This document shows positions 8,155-17,577 of a DNA stretch of 64,000 nucleotides, piece by piece (within the stretch, counting starts at the first letter, position 1; each line of letters starts with the position of its first letter). The notes under the pieces were generated by a model, which had not been told where the DNA came from, searched no databases, and was given only the letters and a program-made list of their open reading frames with translations. Made by a program: the position numbers and the translations under genes. Source of the stretch: Promethearchaeota archaeon (lineage in GTDB: Archaea > Asgardarchaeota > Lokiarchaeia > Sigynarchaeales > SOKP01); the NCBI GenBank assembly GCA_013375495.1, contig JABXKC010000018.1, positions 1 through 64,000 of the forward strand, read 5' to 3'.

Positions 8155-9000
8155 ATGACTGAAGAAACAAAAATTAGATCAAAAAAGGGTGGATTTATGG
8201 GAGTAGTCTCTCTCATTTTGGGTGCAGCAGGAGTAATTTGTTCTTATCTATTTATCTTTCTCCATTTGGATAATATTGTATCTGCCGAAACCGCCGCCGC
8301 CACAGAGTGCAGACTTGTATCTCCCTTTTTCATACCGCTTTTTGCGGTTTTCGGTATTCTGGGAGGAATGATATGGTTAACAGCGGGTGTGGGTTTTTTC
8401 GGGAAAAAGGAGTGGGCTTATTCCGTCGGTGTAATCGCCGTAGTTATAACCCTTTTTTCCAGCTTATGGCCAAATATTCCTGCTATGGAAAGTAGAGCAG
8501 CGGTACCAGGACCTTGGTTTCTGATTTTTTTCCCTAATTTATTGGTATATTTCATTCTAATAATGAGAAAAGGGCATGAAAGGGGGAAGAAAGCATGGTT
8601 TGGTTTGGTCCTTGGCATGGCATTCATTCTGAATTTCATAAACGGAATTGCAGCAACTACCAGAATGTCAAATAGATTACCAGAAATTAATCCCTTGATT
8701 GATAATTATGCTCCGGCAAGTATTTATATGCTCACTATGCCTACGAACATGATTGCATCCATCCTTTTTGGAATTGCAACAATAGGGATTTTCCTAGCCA
8801 GAAATAAAGAAAAAGTACGAATTGCGGGATTGGCTGGGGTATTGTTGGCAATTTCGGCAGGTTTTCCTTTAGCTTTCTATTCCATGTTCATTGAAAGTGC
8901 GACCCCCGCTTTCTCCATGTTCATCCTGGGTCCAGTTGTTAGCCTTGTGGCAGGGATCTTCATCCTGTCTTCCAAAATGTGGAATAAAATCAATGGGTAA
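8155..9000 (+). CDS. Eight-TM membrane protein of unknown function
   Basis: 281 residues from ATG 8155. About eight hydrophobic segments are visible, separated by short loops; a Lys-rich stretch at the N-terminus (IRSKKGG) suggests a cytoplasmic start. I recognise no transporter motif. A loop GKKEW after the second segment resembles one at the same place in the membrane protein at 19516 (GKEW), and both have similar segment spacing, so they may be distant relatives. Base composition is slightly more GC-rich than neighbours. It is followed by a 13-base T-run. Confidence 0.75.
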   Translation: MTEETKIRSKKGGFMGVVSLILGAAGVICSYLFIFLHLDNIVSAETAAATECRLVSPFFIPLFAVFGILGGMIWLTAGVGFFGKKEWAYSVGVIAVVITLFSSLWPNIPAMESRAAVPGPWFLIFFPNLLVYFILIMRKGHERGKKAWFGLVLGMAFILNFINGIAATTRMSNRLPEINPLIDNYAPASIYMLTMPTNMIASILFGIATIGIFLARNKEKVRIAGLAGVLLAISAGFPLAFYSMFIESATPAFSMFILGPVVSLVAGIFILSSKMWNKING

Positions 9001-9016
9001 TACAAAGTGAGTAAAA

Positions 9017-9029
9017 TTTTTTTTTTTTT
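9017..9029 (+). terminator. T-run after the 8155 gene
   Basis: Thirteen consecutive T residues begin 17 bases after the stop, consistent with archaeal intrinsic termination. Confidence 0.4.
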
Positions 9030-9068
9030 AATATTTATGAATAAAAATAGCTTTGGATGTGAAAAAAA

Positions 9069-9266
9069 TTGGAACGAAAAAAAATGTATGGCATAATTCT
9101 ATTTGTAGTAGGATTAGTATTTATTATGTTAAATGTAATTGTGGTTTATCCAAATATTAGTTGCTTTTATGCTCCTTATGCATTTTGGCTTCTCGCAATT
9201 GTAGGTGTTACAGGTGGAATATTGTTATTTTTTGATATAAAATTATTCCATTCCGAGGAGAATTGA
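9069..9266 (+). CDS. Small two-TM membrane protein
   Basis: 65 residues from TTG 9069, or 60 from ATG 9084. Two hydrophobic segments (YGIILFVVGLVFIMLNVIVV, then FWLLAIVGVTGGILLFFDI) are linked by a short external-looking loop containing Cys and several Tyr/Phe. The N-terminus is Lys/Arg-rich, so both ends are probably cytoplasmic. It may be cotranscribed with the upstream membrane gene, although a T-run separates them. No family is recognised. Confidence 0.55.
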   Translation: MERKKMYGIILFVVGLVFIMLNVIVVYPNISCFYAPYAFWLLAIVGVTGGILLFFDIKLFHSEEN

Positions 9267-9350
9267 AAAAAAAAGCATTCTAAAAAGTATTCTCTAAAAT
9301 CATTTTTTTTTTATTTTATATGTTTTGAAATTTTCTTTCTTACTATCTTC

Positions 9351-10388
9351 TCAATTTAATTTTTGCCGGATAATCTCCCATACATCCTTTACTTCTAATT
9401 GTTTGAAAGGTTTTTTTTTGAATTGAAATTTACAAAGCTCGTATATCGTGCTATTGTAGGGAGCCGAAATTCCTAAATTTTTCGCAAGATTGATGAGGTA
9501 TCCATTTAAATGTTCAAGCTCGGATTGAGCTTTTTGCCGTATGATGATATCTTGAGTCATACTATTTGGACTAACACCCTTTAACTGATTTAGGACCATC
9601 GTTCCTGATATTTCGTTTGATTCTTTAGCGGTCTTTTTCAATACACTCCAAGGAACCAATCCAGGTAATCTATGTTCTTTGAATCCGGTTGCTTCTAAAA
9701 TGTTAATTCCCTCAACTAGAGTGCTATAGTAAATATGACCAAATTTTGGAGCCGATTCTTTATCTATTTCGGTGTTATTAATTAATGTTAGGATTGAGTT
9801 TGATAAATTGAAAACCAATTTGGTGTGTATTGCATCTTGAATATTTTGAGAAATTCTAAATTTCAAACCACCACTAAAGCTATTCTTAATATCTTTCATT
9901 TCCGCTTGAAGAGTATTATTTAAAGTACCAAAAATAACATACCCTTTAATTCTATGACCAAATACGCCGGGTTCATTTCTCCATGCGGAGATCATTATAA
10001 CACCGTATATAACCTTTGAAAAATATTTTGGTAAAATAGTTTGATTCTCAACCCCATTTTGTAGAGCAACTATAATTGGTTTATCTCCAAGTTTTGAATA
10101 AATATCTTTTGCTACTTCTTCGAGATCATAGTTTTTAACAGCGATTATAACAATAGTTGCGTTCGGTTTTTCGTCTAAATCTTCAATAATATTAACATTA
10201 ATTACTTGCTTATTGTCAAGCGAGTTTTGATACAATGTCAAACCCTTAGATTTTATTGCTTGAGCATTTTTTCCTCGCGCCAATAAATAGACTTTATTGT
10301 AGATAGGAGTTAACCACCCACAAACAGAAGCACCTATTGCGCCAGCTCCATAAATAACAACATCAGGTAGATTTAGATTTTCTTCCAT
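9351..10388 (-). CDS. Ketopantoate reductase (ApbA/PanE) family protein
   Basis: 345 residues from ATG 10388, two codons past an acidic run and six residues before the Rossmann motif GAGAIGASVCGWL; a longer TTG/ATG-less extension upstream is AT-rich and unlikely. Further family features are LLARGKN after strand 2, IIAVKNYDLEE, the VALQNGVEN strand and a C-terminal helical domain with a conserved Lys/Asn (HTKLVFNLSNSILTL). It reduces 2-oxo acids such as ketopantoate with NADPH. Genes for coenzyme A synthesis are not adjacent, so the substrate is uncertain. Confidence 0.85.
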   Translation of the reverse strand: MEENLNLPDVVIYGAGAIGASVCGWLTPIYNKVYLLARGKNAQAIKSKGLTLYQNSLDNKQVINVNIIEDLDEKPNATIVIIAVKNYDLEEVAKDIYSKLGDKPIIVALQNGVENQTILPKYFSKVIYGVIMISAWRNEPGVFGHRIKGYVIFGTLNNTLQAEMKDIKNSFSGGLKFRISQNIQDAIHTKLVFNLSNSILTLINNTEIDKESAPKFGHIYYSTLVEGINILEATGFKEHRLPGLVPWSVLKKTAKESNEISGTMVLNQLKGVSPNSMTQDIIIRQKAQSELEHLNGYLINLAKNLGISAPYNSTIYELCKFQFKKKPFKQLEVKDVWEIIRQKLN

Positions 10389-10552
10389 TGAATTACGAAC
10401 CTCGTTCTTAATAATATTTAAATGATAATTAAGAAATTGATATATATTTAATTTATGGACAATTTTTCCTATTTGTACCCTAGAATCTAATCTCAATTTT
10501 CGATTTAGGCTTAAATTAACTTTTTTAGTCTTGTTTCTTTTACTTTTATAAG

Positions 10553-11275
10553 ATGGAAGGGGTTAACATTTGGGAAAATGCCGATTGGACTATACAGGCA
10601 CGTAATATTGTTAATGCTGTTTCAAAATTCCCTGAAGATTCTAAAATAATTTTAGTTCTGCGGCATTCTCATCGTAACAATCCTACAGAATCTGAATCGA
10701 TCCACGAGTTAAAATTAACACCTCAAGGTCATCAAATTGCTCAAATTTTTGGTCAAGGGTTACCCAAATCGAGGCCAATCAGATTGTTTCATAGTGTTGT
10801 TGAACGTTGCCAAGAAACAGCAGAAGATATTTTAACGGGATTTGAAAGTGTTGGAGGAAAGGGAAAATTAAAAGGAACACTAACTCCGCTGTTTCATGCG
10901 GGAACCGCTCCAAGATTCTTTTTAAACTTATTTAAAAACGGATCTCCGCTCGAATTTATGTATCGCTGGGCAGTTGGTTTTTATTCTCCTGAGAAGATAA
11001 CCCCATTTCAAACATATTGTCAAAATGCAGCAGATGTTATATGGAAAGGAACAAACAGCGCTCAAGAACGAGGGATAGATATCCACATTACTCACGATAT
11101 TTTTCTAATCGCTTTAAGATACGGATGGTTTGGATTACCTCCTGACCCGGAATGGGTTCCTTTCTTAGGTGGTGTTGCATTCATTTTAACAGAAAACGAA
11201 ATAGAACTATTTGATAAAGATCGTTTTCTCTCTATCCCTAATCCTTATTGGTGGAACAATAACATTTCAAAATAG
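10553..11275 (+). CDS. Histidine phosphatase superfamily protein
   Basis: 240 residues. The phosphoglycerate mutase-like core starts with ILVLRHSHRNN, in which RHSHR replaces the canonical RHGxT/RHGER; the catalytic His and Arg are retained. SVVERCQETAEDIL supplies the second Arg motif and IDIHITHDIFLIAL the C-terminal catalytic His (THD). It probably removes phosphate from a small metabolite or protein. It converges with the zinc-ribbon gene, whose stop is 8 bases away. Confidence 0.8.
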   Translation: MEGVNIWENADWTIQARNIVNAVSKFPEDSKIILVLRHSHRNNPTESESIHELKLTPQGHQIAQIFGQGLPKSRPIRLFHSVVERCQETAEDILTGFESVGGKGKLKGTLTPLFHAGTAPRFFLNLFKNGSPLEFMYRWAVGFYSPEKITPFQTYCQNAADVIWKGTNSAQERGIDIHITHDIFLIALRYGWFGLPPDPEWVPFLGGVAFILTENEIELFDKDRFLSIPNPYWWNNNISK

Positions 11276-11282
11276 AAAGAGT

Positions 11283-11696
11283 TTAAAACTCAAACCTGCA
11301 CTTAGTGCAAACTTTCTTTTTCATGTAAATCCTTCTCGGAGCATAACAAATTATACGGGTTTTGTCATCAACTTCTTTAATGGAAAAACCCTGTGCTCCA
11401 CAATTTGGACATTTTCTTTTATTTTGTCTAAGACTTGTATCAGTAGGAACAACAGTAGCAACAACCTCTTTTGGTATTCTAATGGTTTCGGCTTGGGGGC
11501 TTTTATATTGGACAGGTTTTGAATGTTGCTGCAATTTCTGGATTTGAGCTTTTAGTTGGAAATTTTCATCTTTTAATAAACTTATTTGAAGTTCACTTTT
11601 CTCCAGAAGTGCGAATAATTCTGAAATTTGTGTCTCTAATTGGCTAAGTTCCTCCTCATATTCTGGCGGTAAGTCATCTAGATTATTAAACATCAT
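11283..11696 (-). CDS. Coiled-coil protein with C-terminal zinc ribbon
   Basis: 137 residues. Residues about 10-62 form a strong coiled coil (heptads of Leu/Ile in ETQISELFALLEKSELQISL). A Pro/Gln/Lys linker follows, then a zinc ribbon with CPNC and CTKC pairs (about residues 95-135). This combination suggests a dimer presenting two ribbons for nucleic-acid or protein binding. Similar small coiled-coil/zinc-ribbon proteins are common in Asgard archaea and have no assigned function. Start is one of two adjacent ATGs. Confidence 0.7.
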   Translation of the reverse strand: MMFNNLDDLPPEYEEELSQLETQISELFALLEKSELQISLLKDENFQLKAQIQKLQQHSKPVQYKSPQAETIRIPKEVVATVVPTDTSLRQNKRKCPNCGAQGFSIKEVDDKTRIICYAPRRIYMKKKVCTKCRFEF

Positions 11697-11829
11697 TTAT
11701 TCATATACCTCGTGGTTTTTACAGTAATGTATTTCTAAACCTAAATAAGACTTATGTTAGATTAAAATATATAGTTTATTCATCCACAAAAAAAAATTAT
11801 TTATAAACGAGAAATCAAAATATAGAATT

Positions 11830-12777
11830 ATGAAGAAAAAATACTATTTACTTATATATCTAATTCTTACTCTCTTCGCGATATTAGTAATTTACTTATC
11901 TACTTGGACACAAGTAGTTAAAAATCTAATTCTAATAAATATTATTGTGTATATAATACGCAAGCCTCTGATTAGTATTACAGCGTTTATCACTAAAAAG
12001 CGTTCTTACCGAACTAGTGTTGCTCTTAGCGTAACCATAATCTGGGGTATATTTTTATTCTGGTTTCTGATTGAATTTGATCCTACACTCTTTTTTGCTA
12101 TAGTGCCGTTCTTAGTAGTAGCAGTTTCCTTAAACTTCAAAAATATAATCAATAATATTGTCTCAGGAGCACTCTTATTATCCTCAGACCAATTTGAAAT
12201 TGGAGACTTAATCGAGACAAATGAAATTCAAGGAATTGTAAAGGAGATCAATTTAAATTACATGAAGATACGGGAATTTGACGGAGTCAGTATTGTTATC
12301 CCAAATAGTAATGTGTATGGGTTTACAACAGTTAAATTTACTCACAATAAATTTAAAATATTCGAACCGTTGAAGAGAGAAGAATTTCGTAAAAAAAGAC
12401 ATTATAGAGAGTATTTAAAACTAATTAATAAGATTTTAACCGCTCAAATAAAAACAACAACTTATGTTAAAAAATTGGAACTTTTAGGAAGCATAGATCC
12501 CAATCTACTCGATGAAATGTTAATGTATGTCTTTAAGGTCTACGAACCAATATTTGGAATAATACCTGATTACGCAATCGATACGACAAGATTCGAACGT
12601 GTTCGTATAATGCTATATGTGAAATCAAGTAATCCTACAATAATTTTAAACTATATAGATTCCTTTTTAAGAGATATTCTATTTACTTTATACCCTGATA
12701 GAATTTATAGAGATTGGGAAAAATATCAACAGCAAATCGCAGAAGCAAAATTAGAGAACGAGGGTGATGAAAAATAG
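11830..12777 (+). CDS. MscS-family mechanosensitive channel (first of a pair)
   Basis: 315 residues. Four hydrophobic segments occupy residues 5-115, the last two approximating the pore helix, followed by the MscS beta domain: NNIVSGALLLSSDQFEIGDLIE, then a Gly-Ile-Val-Lys turn and VIPNSNVYG. The FEIGDLI motif equals the family's PF..GD.V/I. The C-terminal domain is mixed alpha/beta as in MscS. It would form a heptameric osmotic safety valve. The next gene encodes a second MscS-like protein, so a hetero-oligomer is possible. Confidence 0.82.
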   Translation: MKKKYYLLIYLILTLFAILVIYLSTWTQVVKNLILINIIVYIIRKPLISITAFITKKRSYRTSVALSVTIIWGIFLFWFLIEFDPTLFFAIVPFLVVAVSLNFKNIINNIVSGALLLSSDQFEIGDLIETNEIQGIVKEINLNYMKIREFDGVSIVIPNSNVYGFTTVKFTHNKFKIFEPLKREEFRKKRHYREYLKLINKILTAQIKTTTYVKKLELLGSIDPNLLDEMLMYVFKVYEPIFGIIPDYAIDTTRFERVRIMLYVKSSNPTIILNYIDSFLRDILFTLYPDRIYRDWEKYQQQIAEAKLENEGDEK

Positions 12778-12818
12778 AATCAATATTTGAAACCGATATT
12801 CTTGCTCTTATTTTTGTC

Positions 12819-13682
12819 GTGTTAATTGCGTTTGTATTATATATATTTAATAGACTCCTCTCAATTCTTTTTAATCGTTTAGTCAGAATTCCTAAAGCGA
12901 GGAGGAATAAAATAATATTCGCTTTTAGAATTATATCAATTTTTATTTTAATATATTTTATAATTAATGGGTTTCCATCTTTCACTACCCTTCCAACAGA
13001 ATATACTGCAATAATAACGGGAGCTGTAAGCACGGCATTAGCATTCGTATCTAGTGGCGTCTTTTCGAATTTTATAGCCGGAGTACTAATATGGATAGTA
13101 GATCCTTTCGACATCGGAGATGTGGTTAAAATAGGGGGTTATAAAGGCGTAATAAAATCTATAACGCTGAGTAAAGTAGTCATTGAAACTATGGATCGTA
13201 TAATCGTAGAGATTTCTAACTCTGATGTTGCTTCTTCAATTGTATTGAATTATACGATAAAGCTAGCTTCGAGAAAAAAATATATGCACTTTAAAAGACA
13301 AATACGATCACCCCAGGACATAGGAACTGCACGAATAGATATCGATGTTTACAACGAAGAAGTTAGAAAGCAAGAAGAAGCCGATCTCAAAGACTTCTTT
13401 AATTTGTTCTCGGAGGCGAATCAAGACGTAGTAGATACCTACAATTTTAAAATGCGAGTACCTTACGCTCATTTCCGAATTGTTGTTGATAAATTTAACG
13501 ATATTTGCGCGAAATATGGAGATATATTTGGAATTAGACCGAGATTTCATGTTATAGATTACAGCAATGAAATTACGATAAAATTTCGAATTTTAACCTT
13601 GGATTCCAATAAAATACTAAAATATCAACCAGAATTTGCAAAAGAGCTCTATAAAGCTATTTTAAGCAAAATAGAGTTATAA
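12819..13682 (+). CDS. MscS-family mechanosensitive channel (second of a pair)
   Basis: 287 residues from GTG 12819, the only ATG/GTG/TTG start in this frame downstream of a stop at 12768. The frame stays open and hydrophobic upstream (codons for ILALIFV), so translation may begin earlier at a non-standard codon overlapping the previous stop. The pore helix is Ala/Gly-rich (ITGAVSTALAFVSSGVFSNF), and the beta domain shows DPFDIGDVVKIGGYKGVI and VEISNSDV, close to classical MscS. It is downstream of and same-strand with the first MscS gene, presumably cotranscribed. Confidence 0.8.
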   Translation: MLIAFVLYIFNRLLSILFNRLVRIPKARRNKIIFAFRIISIFILIYFIINGFPSFTTLPTEYTAIITGAVSTALAFVSSGVFSNFIAGVLIWIVDPFDIGDVVKIGGYKGVIKSITLSKVVIETMDRIIVEISNSDVASSIVLNYTIKLASRKKYMHFKRQIRSPQDIGTARIDIDVYNEEVRKQEEADLKDFFNLFSEANQDVVDTYNFKMRVPYAHFRIVVDKFNDICAKYGDIFGIRPRFHVIDYSNEITIKFRILTLDSNKILKYQPEFAKELYKAILSKIEL

Positions 13683-13811
13683 TAAAGCTAAAACTTCTAT
13701 ATTCTTATCTTTTTTTTATTTATAATTTTTTAGGAAAATCTTCATATAGAAATGTTAATTGTATATAGCGTTAATACACCCTAAAATAACTACAATAAGA
13801 GTAGAAAAAAA

Positions 13812-15179
13812 ATGGATATAAATAACTCAACAAAAATACTTCCTTTAATTGATCAATATCCCACAGTTTACGATGAATTATATAAACTTTCTTCTAAAGC
13901 TAAAAGATTTAAAAATCCAATCGTAAGAAAGACGATAGGAAAAAAAGCAACGCTTGAAATGGTTTCAGTAATATTGGAAGTTCCTTTGGAAAGAATAATT
14001 TCTACTGTTAAGAGCGCTATTGAAGCTAGTGCTGATATTCCTCCAGAAAAAGATCGAAAAGAATTGCTCAAAAAGTTATTGCTTGATATGCATAAAGGTG
14101 TCGATGTTGAAACATTAAAAGCTCAATTTAAAGAAGCTGTTGGCGACATAACATCTTATGAAATCGGTCAGTTAGAACAGCAACTTATAAACGAAGGACA
14201 CTTAGATCCGAAAGAGATCACTAAATTAAGCGATTTACATGTAGAATTATTTAGGGATTCTTTAGATATGAAAGAAGAGTATGACACCATTCCCGGGCAT
14301 CCAATCCATACCTATCTACAAGAAAACATGGAGATTGCGAATTTAGTACGACAAATCAGAATAGCCTCGGAATCCGATAAAATTGAGCTCTTTCGTAAAT
14401 TAGGAGAGATTAATTTACATTACGCTAGAAAGGAAAACCAATTATTTCCTATCCTTGAGAAACATGAAATTTCTGGACCTCCTCAGGTCATGTGGGCTGT
14501 ACACGATGAGATACGACCTTTGCTAAAATCAACGCAACTTGAAGAAATGGAATTAGCTCTACAAAAAATAGAAGATATGATCTACAAAGAGGAACACATT
14601 CTATTTCCCATGACATTGGAGTTTTTTAGCGAGTCTGATTGGATAAGCGTTCGCGATGGTGAAGAGGAAATAGGCTTTGTGTTTGGAGTTACACCCGGCG
14701 ATCAATGGAAACCAATTACTCCTGCTGATCTTCATAAAACTCCACTTGCGGAACCTGTAAAGGCTGAAGTTGCTCTCAACTTAGACATTGGAAATTTAAC
14801 TATAGACCAAATTAATGTGATGTTAAAAACCTTACCAGTTGATTTAACTTTTGTGAATGAAAATGATGAAGTAGCATATTACTCCGATGCAGAAGATCGA
14901 ATTTTCCCAAGAAGCCGGGGAATCATTGGTCGAAAGGTTCAAAAATGCCATCCTCCTGACAGTGTTGATGTTGTAGAAGATATCTTAGAGAAATTTAAAT
15001 CAGGAGATAAAAAAGTAGCAGAATTCTGGATACAAGCTGGTGACGCGTTTATATTGATACGATATTTTGCTATGCATGATGACACTGGGAACTATGTTGG
15101 AACATTAGAAGTCTCCCAAGAAATCTCCCGGTTACGATCCCTTGAAGGAGAAAGACGCCTTGTTCAATGGGGCAATTAA
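13812..15179 (+). CDS. DUF1858-DUF438-hemerythrin-PAS sensor protein
   Basis: 455 residues with the domain order of the DUF438 family: an N-terminal DUF1858-like helical part (about 5-75), DUF438 (about 80-155), a hemerythrin HHE four-helix domain (about 163-272) with His163, His166, His203, Glu208, His231 and His262 available to bind a di-iron centre, and a C-terminal PAS domain (about 325-440; LTFVNENDEVAYYSDAEDRI). The hemerythrin site points to sensing of oxygen or nitric oxide. No output kinase domain is present; the protein may act through a partner. Confidence 0.87.
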   Translation: MDINNSTKILPLIDQYPTVYDELYKLSSKAKRFKNPIVRKTIGKKATLEMVSVILEVPLERIISTVKSAIEASADIPPEKDRKELLKKLLLDMHKGVDVETLKAQFKEAVGDITSYEIGQLEQQLINEGHLDPKEITKLSDLHVELFRDSLDMKEEYDTIPGHPIHTYLQENMEIANLVRQIRIASESDKIELFRKLGEINLHYARKENQLFPILEKHEISGPPQVMWAVHDEIRPLLKSTQLEEMELALQKIEDMIYKEEHILFPMTLEFFSESDWISVRDGEEEIGFVFGVTPGDQWKPITPADLHKTPLAEPVKAEVALNLDIGNLTIDQINVMLKTLPVDLTFVNENDEVAYYSDAEDRIFPRSRGIIGRKVQKCHPPDSVDVVEDILEKFKSGDKKVAEFWIQAGDAFILIRYFAMHDDTGNYVGTLEVSQEISRLRSLEGERRLVQWGN

Positions 15180-15211
15180 ATTAAAAAATAATGCTCATGA
15201 TTATTCTGATT

Positions 15212-16243
15212 TTAAGAATAATTAGTTTCTTTTCCACAATACGGACATATTTTTGCACCATATTCAATTAACTCTTCACAGAATCGACACTTCATTCTTA
15301 ATCCTCTGCGTGATAAGATGTTTGTTTTATTAGATAAATCGTTAAGAAAATCTGTCGCTGTATCTTGATTAATAATTAAATAATCTCCATCTATTAAAAA
15401 ATTAAACTGCTTAGCCCATTGGAAAACCTTTTCAGTAAATAGCTTATCGTCCATATCTAATGCCGTTCTAACCATATCAAGCCTTAATTTATGTGAAACT
15501 TCCATCATCGATTTAATCCGATCAATTTTTTCTTTTTCCTCTTTTTCTAATCTTTTCTGCTCTGACGATTTGTATATTTTAGCCTGATTAATTAGCTCAA
15601 GTAATCTTTCTGTTTTAGCTCTGTTTATTGTATACCTCCCGATATGTTTTTTAAGTGTTGTAAACGAGTAAAATTTGCCGTCTTTTGTTTGAATTTTTAC
15701 GGCAGGACTTGATTTTGATGAATCGTTTGAGATATTAATAATATTTAAGATAGATATTTGAGTTATCGATTTCTCTATAAAAGGTTTAAACGATAAGTAA
15801 TCCTCATTTAGAAAGATTACTCCAGTTAACGCATCAGAAGTAATAATTACCTCATCCGAATCGTTATGCTTGAGACTCCCTATAGTTTCAAATAGAATGG
15901 GGCTTTCTTTTTTAAATGTACTGCGCGTCAGTTCCCTAAATAGATCTTCGGTTGCTTTTTTTGAAGTAGTAAGCGAATGTTTCTCTTTTTTGTGGGGATA
16001 AAAGGTGTAACTAATACCTTGGACACTTATTAATTCTATAGTCGGAAGTTTGAATCGATTTTTTACCGAGAAATTTTCAATATTGTTCGTTCTCAAATGA
16101 AACAAAATGTTGTCTTTTTCGGATTTAAACAAGAATTCCTTATCCGTCAAAGTAATTGTTCCTCTGGACTTTCGAGAAATTAAAGCCCTATATGATGTTT
16201 GACCCGAGGTAAAATTACCATACGATTCGAAAAGGATTACCAT
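15212..16243 (-). CDS. Tandem PH/GRAM-like domains, winged-helix-like segment and zinc ribbon
   Basis: 343 residues. Two homologous halves are visible: residues about 3-115 and 115-222 each begin with ILFES/T-x-G, then a strand-rich run containing a TGxI/GTIxL strand, a second strand with SFK/LFK, a paired strand ending in YTFY/YSFT, and finish with an amphipathic helix. This is the pattern of a PH/GRAM-like barrel. A Lys/Glu helix leads to a compact helical region (245-305) resembling a winged helix, and a C-terminal ribbon has Cys319, 322, 333 and 336. Lipid or ubiquitin binding is a reasonable guess, not shown. Confidence 0.6.
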   Translation of the reverse strand: MVILFESYGNFTSGQTSYRALISRKSRGTITLTDKEFLFKSEKDNILFHLRTNNIENFSVKNRFKLPTIELISVQGISYTFYPHKKEKHSLTTSKKATEDLFRELTRSTFKKESPILFETIGSLKHNDSDEVIITSDALTGVIFLNEDYLSFKPFIEKSITQISILNIINISNDSSKSSPAVKIQTKDGKFYSFTTLKKHIGRYTINRAKTERLLELINQAKIYKSSEQKRLEKEEKEKIDRIKSMMEVSHKLRLDMVRTALDMDDKLFTEKVFQWAKQFNFLIDGDYLIINQDTATDFLNDLSNKTNILSRRGLRMKCRFCEELIEYGAKICPYCGKETNYS

Positions 16244-16451
16244 TTCACGTTCATAATAAAAATTTAGTCATTTATAATTTTCCATAATAACTATGATTTA
16301 AAAAGGATAATAAAAAAAAGGGGAAAAATCAAAAACTAATGAAAAGTAAAATTCTCCTCCCGTGAGTATTTTATGCGTTTCTATTATTCTGATGTTTCCT
16401 TAAATATTTCTTTCTCTTTTGAACGTTCTAAATTAATTACTAAATTAATTT

Positions 16452-16703
16452 TTAATAACGTCTTTCTGATCTAAAACTCTGACGCGGACCCTTTTCAACA
16501 ACAGTTAGATTAGTTGCTTGAGGCCCCTTGTTACCTTCAGTAACTTCAAATTCCACAATGTCTCCTTCGTAAATGATTTTAAAATCATCATCTTCTCCTT
16601 GGATAGCAGAGAAGTGAACGAAAATATCGCCAGAACCATCTTCTCGAGTAATAAATCCATAGCCTTTACGACTATCAAACCACTTTACTGTTCCTTTAAC
16701 CAT
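16452..16703 (-). CDS. Cold-shock domain protein
   Basis: 83 residues. The whole cold-shock domain is present: [19 protein letters not shown] with RNP1 (KGYGFI), then DIFVHFSAI as RNP2, and a final strand [11 protein letters not shown] short Arg/Ser tail follows. It binds single-stranded RNA or DNA as an RNA chaperone. Cold-shock proteins are typical of bacteria and patchy in archaea, so ancestral transfer is likely, but base composition here does not stand out. The 200-base 3' region and 5' region carry no recognisable thermosensor. Confidence 0.93.
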   Translation of the reverse strand: MVKGTVKWFDSRKGYGFITREDGSGDIFVHFSAIQGEDDDFKIIYEGDIVEFEVTEGNKGPQATNLTVVEKGPRQSFRSERRY

Positions 16704-16971
16704 CGAAAAAACCTTTAAAACATATAGAGTATCTTTCTAAATCAATACTCTTCACCTAAGATGTAACAATCATTTATAATAAACCTTGTTAAATTTGAAT
16801 ATAAGAAAGTATTAGAAATGAGTTTTAATTATGTTCTAAAGAATTTTTTAAAATTATAGAATAAAATTTCTATCTTCAGATTAAAAAGTTATATATGAGA
16901 TTTGATTTAAAATAATAACTCCCTAAACACAGAATATATTACTATCACCAAATCTTAATGGATGAGTTCTT

Positions 16972-17517
16972 ATGGCGAATTTGAGCGATCTAACCGTTTC
17001 TTTATTAGACAAGTTAGCAAAGGAAATCGGAATCAAACTTAACAAAAAAGATAAAAAAGAGGATAAAATTACTAAGATAATGGGCGCTGGTCTTGAAGAA
17101 CTCCGACTTAACCAACTCATCCAAAAGTATTACGGACAAAAATCCATACCTAAAAGAACCAGTAAAGAACAAATTTCAGAGTTAAAAGGTAGGGTTAAAC
17201 TTCTTGAAGAACAGGTAAAATTCTTAATGTCAGAAATAAGCGTATCAAAAATATCTTTAATGAAAGAAGACAACGCTGAGATCTTAACCGTTACAACTGA
17301 CTTAGCTGAAATTAAGAAATTTATTAAATCAATTATATCTCCGGGAGAATCGATTACAATCGATGAGTTAATAGAAATAAATGAAATTCAAAAAATACCG
17401 TTAATTACTTTAAAGCACTCGATTTATGACCTTATTGACGAGAATGTGTTTGATGTTGCGGAAGGCAAATCAAGACAGAAAATCGGGGGAAAAATAGGAT
17501 TACTAATAAGAAAGTAA
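16972..17517 (+). CDS. Coiled-coil / winged-helix-like protein of unknown function
   Basis: 181 residues. The N-terminal 60 residues are helical and Lys-rich with a SAP-like Leu pattern (LSDLTVSLLDKLAKEIGIKL), residues about 66-98 form a coiled coil, and the C-terminal 75 residues look like a winged helix (SITIDELIEINEIQKIPLI, then LIDENVFDVAEG). The layout suggests a DNA-binding or scaffolding protein. I do not recognise a named family. It stands alone between the cold-shock and nitroreductase genes. Confidence 0.65.
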   Translation: MANLSDLTVSLLDKLAKEIGIKLNKKDKKEDKITKIMGAGLEELRLNQLIQKYYGQKSIPKRTSKEQISELKGRVKLLEEQVKFLMSEISVSKISLMKEDNAEILTVTTDLAEIKKFIKSIISPGESITIDELIEINEIQKIPLITLKHSIYDLIDENVFDVAEGKSRQKIGGKIGLLIRK

Positions 17518-17577
17518 TTAATTATAATGATTGAGTTAATTTATTATGAAACCTATTAAATTATCAAAAAGGTTTTT

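Noticed and set aside
12683..13114. A 143-codon minus-strand frame across the MscS junction
   Set aside because: It is an antisense shadow of two clear MscS genes; its residues form no recognisable domain.
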